Assembly: GCA_009843525.1 (NCBI GenBank)
Contig: VYDH01000003.1
Span: forward strand, 119,706 to 183,705
Direction of reading: 5' to 3'
Source: Acidimicrobiales bacterium
GTDB taxonomy: Bacteria > Actinomycetota > Acidimicrobiia > Acidimicrobiales > Poriferisodalaceae
Length of the DNA stretch: 64,000 nucleotides
This document shows positions 10,580 through 17,312 of the stretch, piece by piece. Position numbers and translations under genes: made by a program. The notes below the pieces were generated by a model that saw only the letters and a program-made list of their open reading frames with translations, was not told the origin of the DNA and ran no database searches. The stretch's first letter is position 1; each line of letters opens with the position of its first letter.

Positions 10580-11572
10580 GTGGCAGCGAGATCACGGCCG
10601 GATGCGACCGAGCGCGTGATGGAGCTGGTGATGTACCTGCTCGCTCGCGATGTGCCCAAGACGCGTGAGGAGATCTGGCGCGACACCGGGCTGTACGCGC
10701 CCGACGGCACCACCGACAAGCGCCAGCTGGACAGTGCCCGTGCCTCGTTCGAGCGCGACAAGGCGCTGATTCGCAACCTCGGCGTGCGCATCACCGAGTC
10801 GATCGAGCACGACGGCGCCACGTCGTACACGATCCGCCGAGAGGACTACTTCCTGCCAGACCTGCAGCTGACGCCCGACGAGCAGCTCGCACTGCGCTTC
10901 GCTGCAGCTCGGGTGGACATCGGCGAGACCTGGGATCTCGAAGCCGTCGCCAAGCTCACGAGCACCGAGACCGCTGCGAGCGGCGGGGACGGATCGCTGT
11001 CAGCAGACGTGGCGCTGGAGACGGCTGCCGCGCAGCAGACCGCCGGGTCGCTGCTGCCGAGGCTGGCCGCTGCGTCTGCCGAGCGAGCGCAGGTCCGATT
11101 CGCGTATGGGGGCCGGCAGCGCGACGTCCAGCCGCTGGGTCTGCTGTGCCGGGCGGGCTACTGGTACTTGGCTGCACGCGAAGACGGCGTGGTGAAGACG
11201 TTCCGGGTGGATCGCATGGAGAGCGACGCGGACGTGGGGGAGCGAGGGGCATTCGCCCGCGCCGATGTCGATGTCGCGGCGCTGCTGCCGAGCGAGCCGA
11301 TGGAGATCGACTTCGGCGACGACTTTGTGGCCCGGGTACAGATCGACGCCACCATGGCGCAGCAGCCCACGGCCGAACGAGGTCGCGTGGTCGAGCGGCA
11401 TGACGACGGCTCGGTGACGGTGACGGTGCGGGTGCGCAACCGCGCCGCGTTTCGCGTCTGGCTGCTGGACATGGGCCGCCATGCCGTCGTGGAATCGCCG
11501 CCGGAACTGGTCGACGAGGTCACCTCGTGGTTGCGAGCACTGGCGAGCGATGCAGGGAACGGCGACCGGTGA
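10580..11572 (+). CDS. pafB: PafB-like WYL-domain transcription factor
   Basis: The 330-residue protein has an N-terminal winged-helix region (about 1-90, with MYLLARDVPKTREEIWRDT) and a WYL-type ligand/DNA-sensing region near residues 170-220 (GLLCRAGYWYLAAREDGVVKTFRVDRME). A WCX-like C-terminal domain follows. In actinobacteria PafB and PafC form a heterodimeric activator of DNA-damage genes. The gene is translationally coupled to pafC by a GTGA overlap, the usual arrangement. Unlike many actinobacteria, no Pup ligase or proteasome gene is nearby. Confidence 0.85.
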   Translation: MAARSRPDATERVMELVMYLLARDVPKTREEIWRDTGLYAPDGTTDKRQLDSARASFERDKALIRNLGVRITESIEHDGATSYTIRREDYFLPDLQLTPDEQLALRFAAARVDIGETWDLEAVAKLTSTETAASGGDGSLSADVALETAAAQQTAGSLLPRLAAASAERAQVRFAYGGRQRDVQPLGLLCRAGYWYLAAREDGVVKTFRVDRMESDADVGERGAFARADVDVAALLPSEPMEIDFGDDFVARVQIDATMAQQPTAERGRVVERHDDGSVTVTVRVRNRAAFRVWLLDMGRHAVVESPPELVDEVTSWLRALASDAGNGDR

Positions 11573-12585
11573 GGGGGCCCAGTACATCGACGAAGATCGA
11601 GCGCCTGCTGGCCATCGTGCCGTGGGTGGTCGAGCGAGGCGGCGCCACCGTGGGCGACATCGCCGAGCGATTCGAGATGCGTCCGGCTGCCGTGTACGAC
11701 CTGCTGCTCGCCGCCATGTGTTACGAGGTGACCGGGGCAAGTGCCTATGAGAATCTCGGCATCGTCGTGTTCGGCGACGACGGCGAAGCCGGCGAGGCGT
11801 GGGTGCATGTCGAGCCGGGAGCGATGCTGGATCGGCCGCTCGACTTGTCGGTGCCGCAGGCGTTCGGGATCCTCGTAGCGGGTCAGTCCGCACTGGCCCT
11901 GCGCGGCGCCGACCGGACGGGTGCGCTGGCGACCGCACTCGACAAGCTGCGCGCGGCGTATGGCGAGCGAGTACGGGTGTCGGTGGAGCTGCCGCTGCCG
12001 CGCAGCTTGCCGACGCTGCGGGAAGCCGTACGCGCTGGCACCACCGTCAGCATCCACTACTACACCCCGAATACCGACGCCGTCAGCGAGCGTCGGGTGG
12101 ACCCGCTGGACGTCTTGCTGGCCGATGGCCACTGGTACCTGCGGGGCTGGTGCCACCTGCGGCAGGATCTGCGCTCGTTTCGGGTCGACCGCATCGAGGA
12201 GTGCAGCGACACCGGCGAGCCGCACGGCCGTTCGGCCGAGCTCCGCGAGGCGCCAGGCAGCCCGGCCGAGCCCGGTGAGGCGCCAGGCAGCCCGGCCGAG
12301 CTCAGCGCCGTTGCGCCTGCGGAGGCCGACGAGACGACCGATGTGGTGCTGTCGATTCCCCGCGACGACTTGTGGCAGGTGGAGGCGTATCCCTCGCGCG
12401 AGGTACGCGATGACGGCGACCGGTGCATCGTGACGTACGCGATCCGCAGCCCGTTCGTGCTCAGCCAGATGCTGCTGCGCCTCGGCGCCGCTGCGCACGT
12501 CGTCAACGCGGTGGAGCTGCCACCCGAGCTTGCCGAAGCCGGCAGTGCCGCTGCCGCGTCGATCCTGGAGCTCTACGCGACCTGA
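11569..12585 (+). CDS. pafC: PafC-like WYL-domain transcription factor
   Basis: This 338-residue partner of PafB starts at the GTG at 11569, which overlaps the pafB stop, and reads MRGPSTSTKIERLLAIVPWV. The helix-turn-helix covers about residues 8-50 (GGATVGDIAERFEM), and the WYL region RRVDPLDVLLADGHWYLRGW is at about 175-200. A second short block (QDLRSFRVDRIEE) follows. Between the WYL and C-terminal domains lies an odd low-complexity linker with a direct tandem repeat (EAPGSPAE twice, DNA at about 12246-12300). The expected role is regulation of mutasome and repair genes as a complex with PafB; imuAB and dnaE2 in this window are plausible targets. Confidence 0.85.
   Translation: MRGPSTSTKIERLLAIVPWVVERGGATVGDIAERFEMRPAAVYDLLLAAMCYEVTGASAYENLGIVVFGDDGEAGEAWVHVEPGAMLDRPLDLSVPQAFGILVAGQSALALRGADRTGALATALDKLRAAYGERVRVSVELPLPRSLPTLREAVRAGTTVSIHYYTPNTDAVSERRVDPLDVLLADGHWYLRGWCHLRQDLRSFRVDRIEECSDTGEPHGRSAELREAPGSPAEPGEAPGSPAELSAVAPAEADETTDVVLSIPRDDLWQVEAYPSREVRDDGDRCIVTYAIRSPFVLSQMLLRLGAAAHVVNAVELPPELAEAGSAAAASILELYAT
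12246..12299 (+). repeat. In-frame tandem direct repeat in pafC
   Basis: Two identical copies of a 24-nt block encoding EAPGSPAE are spaced 30 nt apart inside the pafC linker. It looks like a recent slippage duplication. Confidence 0.7.
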
Positions 12586-12594
12586 CATTCTGGC

Positions 12595-13401
12595 TCAGTC
12601 GACCAGCTCCACGACCAGGCCGTAGTGGTCGGACGGCACCACCCCGTCGACAGACTCGGTACCGATCAGCCGGACGCTCGTGATGTTGCCCTGCGGGACC
12701 GGGCGCGGCGTCGACACGAACACGTAGTCGATGCGCCGGTTCGGCCACATGGCTTGGTGCAGGTAAGGGTTCTGGCCGCTCCAGGTGAAGCCCGGGCCGT
12801 CGCCTGCCTGAGCCCAGACATCGCTCCAGACCAACCCCGGCACTGGCGGCGGGCGTTCGCCGGTCAGCAACCGGATCTCCCCGGAGCTCGGGACGGCGTT
12901 GAAGTCGCCTGCCATGACGATCGGGAAACCCTCGGGATCGTGATGAGGTGCCGCCAGCTCGCACAGCGTGGACACCTGTGCCTGGCGGATCTCGCTGAGA
13001 TGGAAGCGGTGCTCGAGGTGGGTGCAGATGACCGCCATTTCGCCGTCTCCGCGGGCGATCCGGGCCACGACAGCGGTCCGGTGCCCGGACTGCTGGCCCT
13101 CGGGCGATGAGGGGTCGCCGACCGCCAGCGAGTGCGAGCTGGATTCGATGATCGCTGTGCGGCTGAGGATTGCATTGCTGAACGACAGTCCTCGCCGCCC
13201 GAACCGCGGGTGGTGCGCCACGTTCATGCCCAGCGCGTCGCCGAGCTGGTCGGCTTGGTTCGCGCCGTCTTGCTCGGCCCAGATCTCCTGACAGCACACG
13301 ATGTCGGCGTCGAGTTCGGCAAGGGTGGCGGCGATGGCCTCGTGGCGGGCCTCCCAGTTGTCGCCGAACCGCCACCACAGGTTCCAGGTCACGATGCGCA
13401 C
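12595..13401 (-). CDS. Endonuclease/exonuclease/phosphatase family protein
   Basis: The 268-residue protein has the EEP (DNase I-like) fold. It begins MRIVTWNLWWRFG, and CCQEIW supplies the metal-binding Glu. The core motifs VICTHLEHR, MAGDFNAVP, RRIDYVFV and SDHYGLVV follow, the last with the catalytic Asp-His. Such proteins hydrolyse phosphodiesters or phosphomonoesters in nucleic acids, lipids or sugars; the substrate is open. I chose the GTG at 13401 because TACGGT lies 6 nt upstream and the protein then begins exactly at the first strand. Longer versions need a TTG inside the divergent alaX gene. It converges with pafC with only 9 nt between stops. Confidence 0.85.
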   Translation of the reverse strand: MRIVTWNLWWRFGDNWEARHEAIAATLAELDADIVCCQEIWAEQDGANQADQLGDALGMNVAHHPRFGRRGLSFSNAILSRTAIIESSSHSLAVGDPSSPEGQQSGHRTAVVARIARGDGEMAVICTHLEHRFHLSEIRQAQVSTLCELAAPHHDPEGFPIVMAGDFNAVPSSGEIRLLTGERPPPVPGLVWSDVWAQAGDGPGFTWSGQNPYLHQAMWPNRRIDYVFVSTPRPVPQGNITSVRLIGTESVDGVVPSDHYGLVVELVD

Positions 13402-13407
13402 GGCGTC

Positions 13408-13413
13408 ACCGTA
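13408..13413 (-). promoter_or_regulatory. Candidate -10 box of the EEP nuclease gene
   Basis: TACGGT on the minus strand lies 6 nt before the GTG at 13401 and supports that start as leaderless. Confidence 0.45.
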
Positions 13414-13422
13414 ACGGCCACG

Positions 13423-13428
13423 TATCGT
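13423..13428 (+). promoter_or_regulatory. Candidate -10 box of alaX
   Basis: TATCGT lies 8 nt before the ATG at 13437. The divergent promoters of alaX and the nuclease gene are packed into 35 nt. Confidence 0.4.
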
Positions 13429-13436
13429 CTGCGGCG

Positions 13437-14168
13437 ATGTCAACGGACCAAGCCACCGACCAGATCTACCTGCGCGACGCGTACGAGCAGGCCGTCGAGG
13501 CGACCGTGGTCGCCGTGCGAGACGATGCCGTCGCGCTCGACCAAACCGTGTTCTATGCGACCGGCGGCGGCCAGCCCCATGACACCGGCACGCTCATTGA
13601 TCAGCACGGCAACACCTGGCAGGTGCGCAACGTCCGCAAGGAGGGCGACCTCATCTGGCACTGGGTGGACTCCGAGCCGCCGCCGGCAGGAACGACGGTC
13701 ACCGGCACGATCGACTGGGACCGGCGACTGCGGCTCATGCGCACGCACACTGCGCTGCACATCCTGTGTGGGGTCATCTGGAACGAATGGGGGGTGCTGG
13801 TGACCGGCGGGAATATGGAGCCGCTGTCGGCCCGCATGGACTTCGAGTTCAGCCCGCTGCCTGAGGGCTTCGCGGCACGGGTCACCGAGCTGGTCAACGC
13901 CGAGATCGCCGCGGATCGGACCATCGAAGTGAGCTTCCTGGAACGCGAGATAGCGCTGGCCGATCCTGAGCTGATCCGCACCAAGGTGAACCTGATCCCC
14001 GAGTGGGTGACCGACATCCGGGTGGTCGACATCGTGGGCCTCGACCGCCAGGCCGACGGCGGCACGCACGTGGCGTCCACCGGTGCCGTGGGCCGCTTCG
14101 AGATCACCAAGACCGAGTCGAAGGGGAAGGGCAACAAGCGCGTCCGCATGGTGCTCCACGACGCTTAA
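13437..14168 (+). CDS. alaX: Alanyl-tRNA editing protein (AlaX)
   Basis: The 243-residue free-standing editing domain resembles the C-terminal editing half of alanyl-tRNA synthetase and would hydrolyse Ser- or Gly-tRNA(Ala). The TGGGQPHDTG block (about 42-51) and the zinc motif THTALHIL (about 102-109) are clear. The second metal motif reads QADGGTHVASTG at about 205-216: Asp stands where AlaRS has the Cys of CGGTHV, while the His is kept. This variant may be normal in some AlaX proteins. The gene is followed by a hairpin and then the methyltransferase gene. Confidence 0.88.
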   Translation: MSTDQATDQIYLRDAYEQAVEATVVAVRDDAVALDQTVFYATGGGQPHDTGTLIDQHGNTWQVRNVRKEGDLIWHWVDSEPPPAGTTVTGTIDWDRRLRLMRTHTALHILCGVIWNEWGVLVTGGNMEPLSARMDFEFSPLPEGFAARVTELVNAEIAADRTIEVSFLEREIALADPELIRTKVNLIPEWVTDIRVVDIVGLDRQADGGTHVASTGAVGRFEITKTESKGKGNKRVRMVLHDA

Positions 14169-14175
14169 GCAAGCG

Positions 14176-14192
14176 GCCCGCTCTTGGCGGGC
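14176..14192 (+). terminator. GC hairpin after alaX
   Basis: GCCCGC and GCGGGC form a perfect 6-bp stem around a 5-nt loop just after the alaX stop. There is no strong T-tract. Confidence 0.5.
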
Positions 14193-14206
14193 GCGCGTCT
14201 GTTCGG

Positions 14207-14212
14207 TACCTT
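14207..14212 (+). promoter_or_regulatory. Candidate -10 box of the DNA methyltransferase gene
   Basis: TACCTT lies 7 nt before the ATG at 14220, which lacks a Shine-Dalgarno. Confidence 0.4.
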
Positions 14213-14219
14213 GGAACAA

Positions 14220-15776
14220 ATGACTCCCCGGGAGCCGCTGGGCGGGACGCGCACGGTTGCGCCGTCTGCTCGCCGGACGGCTACGTCTCGATTCGGCGCT
14301 TCCCGGCGTGAGGGGCACGATGCGTCGGCGTTCTATGAGCGCTTCACTCCGCCGGCGCTGTCTGATGACGACAGGGTGGCTCGGGGGCCTGACTTCGATG
14401 CCGAGCTCGCCGATCGCATCGGCGACGGCTGCTTTTGTGGTGATGCCCGGCAGATGACTGCGCTTCCAGATGCCTCTGTAGCGCTGGTGGTCACCTCACC
14501 GCCGTACTTCGTGGGCAAGTCGTACGAAGATGCCATCGCCGCCGGCACCGACGATCGCATCCCCACCAGCTATTTCGACTACCTCGCGATGTTGAGGGAC
14601 GTCTTTGCGGAGTGCGTGCGGGTGCTGGAGCCGGGCGGTCGCATCGCCGTCAACGTGGCGAACCTGGGCCGCAAGCCGTACCGCAGCCTGTCGGGCGACG
14701 TGGCGAAGATCTTCGAAGAGCTCGGCCTGCTGCTACGCGGCGAGATCGTGTGGCAGAAGAGCAAGGGCTCGAGCGGGTCGTGCGCATGGGGGTCGTTCCG
14801 CAGCCCGTCCAACCCGACCCTGCGCGACACCACCGAGCGCATCGTGATCGCCAGCAAGGGCCGCTTCGACCGGGCGCGTTCGGCCGCGCAGCGCCGAGAC
14901 GGGGGCCTGCCGCATCGCAGCAGCCTGTCCACCGACGAGTTCATGGAAGCCACCATCGACGTGTGGGACATGGGGCCCGAGAGCGCGCAGCGGGTGCGGC
15001 ATCCGGCACCGTTCCCGCTCGAGCTGCCCCGGCGCCTGATCGACTTGTACACCTACGAGGACGACCTGGTGCTCGACCCGTTCATGGGCTCGGGCACGAC
15101 GCTGGTCGCGAGCGTGCTGTGCGGCCGGCGGCCGGTGGGCTACGACCTGAATCCCGACTACGTGGACTTGGCACGCGCACGAGTTGCAGCCGCCGCTTCG
15201 GCCCCGCCTGAAGCGCTGCGCAACACCGAACAGCCACCGCTCTTCGAGGTGAGCACCGCCGCGCCAAAGGCAATTTCTGACGCGATGATCGCTGACGCCT
15301 TTGTCGGCCAGGCGGTGGAAGCCGGTCGCAAAGCCCACGACATTGCCAGCGAACTGCTGGAACGTTCAGGCTTCGAGCTGGTGCGAAGCCCCGCCACGGT
15401 GCGCGGGTCGGGGGTGAAGCTCAGCTTCTTGGTGGCCGACCGCGCGAACCGTGAGTGGTGGATTGATGTGGCGGGGGCGTTCACGACCGTGCGGCCGGGG
15501 CTATTGCGAGCTGAGACACTCTGGAAGGCGCTGGGGCGAGCATCGGTATTGGCCTCGGCCCAGCCGGGCGCACGCCTGCTGTTGCTGACGCCGCACCTGC
15601 CTCGTGTGGGCGCCGAAGGCGACCGGGCACTGCACATCCTCGGACCGTCCGCCGTCTTCGATGTCATCGAGCTGTTCGACGAGGCTGCCGTGGCCAGGCT
15701 CGAGAGCTATGCCGACGGTGCTGCGGCCCCGCTCGCCGGTTTCTGGGACGACAGCGAGATCGACACCGAGCCTTAG
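14220..15776 (+). CDS. DNA methyltransferase (SPPY type) with an extra C-terminal domain
   Basis: The 518-residue protein is a Rossmann-fold DNA methyltransferase. Motif IV is TSPPYF (about 92-97), typical of N4-cytosine but also some N6-adenine enzymes. Motif I, DPFMGSGTT, follows at about 286-294, giving the beta-class order. Residues about 350-518 are not part of the catalytic core. They contain an Ala/Glu-rich helix and then SFLVADRANREWWIDVAG and LLLLTPHLP, strand-helix patterns that recall nuclease-like alpha/beta folds, though no ExK triad is evident. No separate endonuclease gene adjoins it. It could be an orphan regulator-type methyltransferase or half of a fused restriction-modification protein. 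The Arg/Thr-rich first 50 residues may indicate a later true start. Confidence 0.85.
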   Translation: MTPREPLGGTRTVAPSARRTATSRFGASRREGHDASAFYERFTPPALSDDDRVARGPDFDAELADRIGDGCFCGDARQMTALPDASVALVVTSPPYFVGKSYEDAIAAGTDDRIPTSYFDYLAMLRDVFAECVRVLEPGGRIAVNVANLGRKPYRSLSGDVAKIFEELGLLLRGEIVWQKSKGSSGSCAWGSFRSPSNPTLRDTTERIVIASKGRFDRARSAAQRRDGGLPHRSSLSTDEFMEATIDVWDMGPESAQRVRHPAPFPLELPRRLIDLYTYEDDLVLDPFMGSGTTLVASVLCGRRPVGYDLNPDYVDLARARVAAAASAPPEALRNTEQPPLFEVSTAAPKAISDAMIADAFVGQAVEAGRKAHDIASELLERSGFELVRSPATVRGSGVKLSFLVADRANREWWIDVAGAFTTVRPGLLRAETLWKALGRASVLASAQPGARLLLLTPHLPRVGAEGDRALHILGPSAVFDVIELFDEAAVARLESYADGAAAPLAGFWDDSEIDTEP

Positions 15777-15782
15777 CGAAGC

Positions 15783-16526
15783 TCAAACGCCGTCGATGCG
15801 CTTGAACAGCTCGGCGTAGGCGAGTCCGGCCTGCTGGCCGCTGGCCGCTGCGACAGTGTCCACCCAGTCGGCGAAGCGCTGCACCTGGGCGGGGTCGTCA
15901 GGGTCGGTGATGTCGTGCGTGGTCACGAATTGGGTGCGGTGGCACAGCAGCGCCTCGGTCTTGGCGGCAGTCCAGCCCTCGACGTTCTCCGCGTGGTCGG
16001 GCTCGTCGGCCTCGAACAGCAGCAGCTCGTCGGGACGGTGCGGCAGCAGGCCCAGCTCAGGGAAGAAGAACGGATCGCGTGCAGCCACCACGCCTTCGAC
16101 GGCCAGCAGTCCCGCGTGGCGATGATCGGGATGGAGCCGGTAGCGCTTCCACGGGTCATGGCCCAGCACGACGGTGGGCCGCAGTTCCCGGATGGCTTGC
16201 GCGACCTGCGCACGGGTCGCGAGGTCGCTGTCGAGTTCGCCGTCGACGTGGCCGCCGAAGCGCACCTCGCCGGTTGCACCGAGCGCGGCAGCGGCGGCAC
16301 GCTGCTCGTCCTGGCGGGTTCGTACCAGCGCCACCTGGTCGCAGTCGGCATCCCAGGTGCCCTTCGAGCCGTCGGTGCAGATGAAGTGGTGGACGACCGC
16401 GCCGGCGGCTGCCCACTTGGCCAGCGTCGCCCCGCAGTCGAACTCGGCATCGTCGGGATGTGCGGCAATGACCAGCGCCGATGCCGGCGCCGCCAGGTCA
16501 ATCGAGAAGCCGGTGTCAGCAGTCAT
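15783..16526 (-). CDS. PIG-L family (LmbE-type) deacetylase
   Basis: The 247-residue zinc-dependent N-deacetylase has the first metal motif AAHPDDAEFDCGA (about 21-33) and the distal HPDHRHAG motif near residue 124. GSKGTWDAD, which follows the first block, is common in actinobacterial members. Substrates in this family are N-acetylglucosaminyl compounds, including mycothiol precursors and antibiotic intermediates. The ATG at 16526 gives MTADTGFSIDLAAPAS; the longer frame upstream has no family similarity. The start overlaps the 3' end of cofC by 11 nt on the same strand, so the two genes are probably co-transcribed. Confidence 0.87.
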   Translation of the reverse strand: MTADTGFSIDLAAPASALVIAAHPDDAEFDCGATLAKWAAAGAVVHHFICTDGSKGTWDADCDQVALVRTRQDEQRAAAAALGATGEVRFGGHVDGELDSDLATRAQVAQAIRELRPTVVLGHDPWKRYRLHPDHRHAGLLAVEGVVAARDPFFFPELGLLPHRPDELLLFEADEPDHAENVEGWTAAKTEALLCHRTQFVTTHDITDPDDPAQVQRFADWVDTVAAASGQQAGLAYAELFKRIDGV

Positions 16527-17184
16527 CGCTTGCTGCCGGTGGTCGCTCGGCGAGATGCGCCGCAAGATCGTCGGGTGTGTCGATGTCGAATTCGAGTGCT
16601 GCGACCCGCCGCACCTGCAAGTTGAGTCCGCAGCGCCGCGCTTCGTCGCGATGAGCACCGAACGAGCCGGGTCCGTAGTGAAGCTCGAAGTCGGTGCCCA
16701 GCGGCAGCGCCATCACGTTGGTGCCGTCAAGATGCCGGTCGGGCACGATCGTCACGGTGCCCGGCTCGGCCAGCCCTCCGAGTGTCTCGGCTCGCGGCAG
16801 ATCACCGTGGGCGATCACGACGTGCTGCGGCCAGCGGCCATCAGATGCGGCCTCGCTGTCGGTCAAGTCCCGCCAGGGCGGTGATTCGTCCGGGGTCGCA
16901 GCCGACAATTGCGCGAGGGCAGCAGTGAGGGCGCCATTCAGTCCCCGAACCTCGATTCGCAGCGGATGGGCCCCCACCGAATGAGCCCATTCGGCCACCT
17001 CGTCGTTGTCGCACACCACGAGCGCCGGCATGCGACCGGCGGCCTGCACGACCCGCGCGGCCATGGAACGAGCCAACTCGGCCCGCTCACCGGCTGGAAG
17101 CTGCGGGGCGAGCCGCCCCTTGGCGAGCTCGAAGTCCTTCACGGGGATCAGCACCACCGCTTCGGGGTCGCCGCGATCAGTCAC
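16516..17184 (-). CDS. cofC: 2-phospho-L-lactate/phosphoenolpyruvate guanylyltransferase (CofC/FbiD-like)
   Basis: The 222-residue nucleotidyltransferase begins VTDRGDPEAVVLIPVKDFE, and VKDFELAKGRLAP at about 14-26 is the CofC signature. VVIAHGDLPRA (about 118-128) is the metal/substrate loop and ALEFDIDTPDDL the C-terminal CofC motif. It would activate 2-phospholactate or PEP with GTP for coenzyme F420 assembly. The GTG at 17184 is chosen because TACACT lies 8 nt upstream. Codons further 5' encode a Pro/Ser-rich shadow region. An F420-type oxidoreductase gene at 26.4 kb agrees with F420 use. Confidence 0.85.
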   Translation of the reverse strand: MTDRGDPEAVVLIPVKDFELAKGRLAPQLPAGERAELARSMAARVVQAAGRMPALVVCDNDEVAEWAHSVGAHPLRIEVRGLNGALTAALAQLSAATPDESPPWRDLTDSEAASDGRWPQHVVIAHGDLPRAETLGGLAEPGTVTIVPDRHLDGTNVMALPLGTDFELHYGPGSFGAHRDEARRCGLNLQVRRVAALEFDIDTPDDLAAHLAERPPAASDDC

Positions 17185-17192
17185 CCGCGGCG

Positions 17193-17198
17193 AGTGTA
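17193..17198 (-). promoter_or_regulatory. Candidate -10 box of cofC
   Basis: TACACT on the minus strand lies 8 nt before the GTG at 17184. Confidence 0.4.
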
Positions 17199-17300
17199 TG
17201 GGCACGCTCGGGCGTGATGGCGAGACGGCCGCTCGGCCGGGGGCTGGTGGGCTGCAGCGACCGATGACGGAAGCGGCTCGGTCGGCGGGCCCCGGTTTGC

Positions 17301-17306
17301 TAGGAC
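17301..17306 (+). promoter_or_regulatory. Candidate -10 box of the 826-residue unknown gene
   Basis: TAGGAC lies 6 nt before the GTG at 17313. Its last base departs from the TAnnnT pattern seen elsewhere. Confidence 0.25.
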
Positions 17307-17312
17307 AAGACG

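Noticed and set aside
10592..12588. Antisense open frames over pafB and pafC
   Set aside because: They run opposite to clear WYL proteins and contain Arg/Gly/His-rich composition typical of reverse frames in GC-rich DNA.
13402..13443. Longer nuclease start (TTG 13443)
   Set aside because: It would overlap the alaX start; the GTG at 13401 has TACGGT at 6 nt and matches the first strand of the fold.
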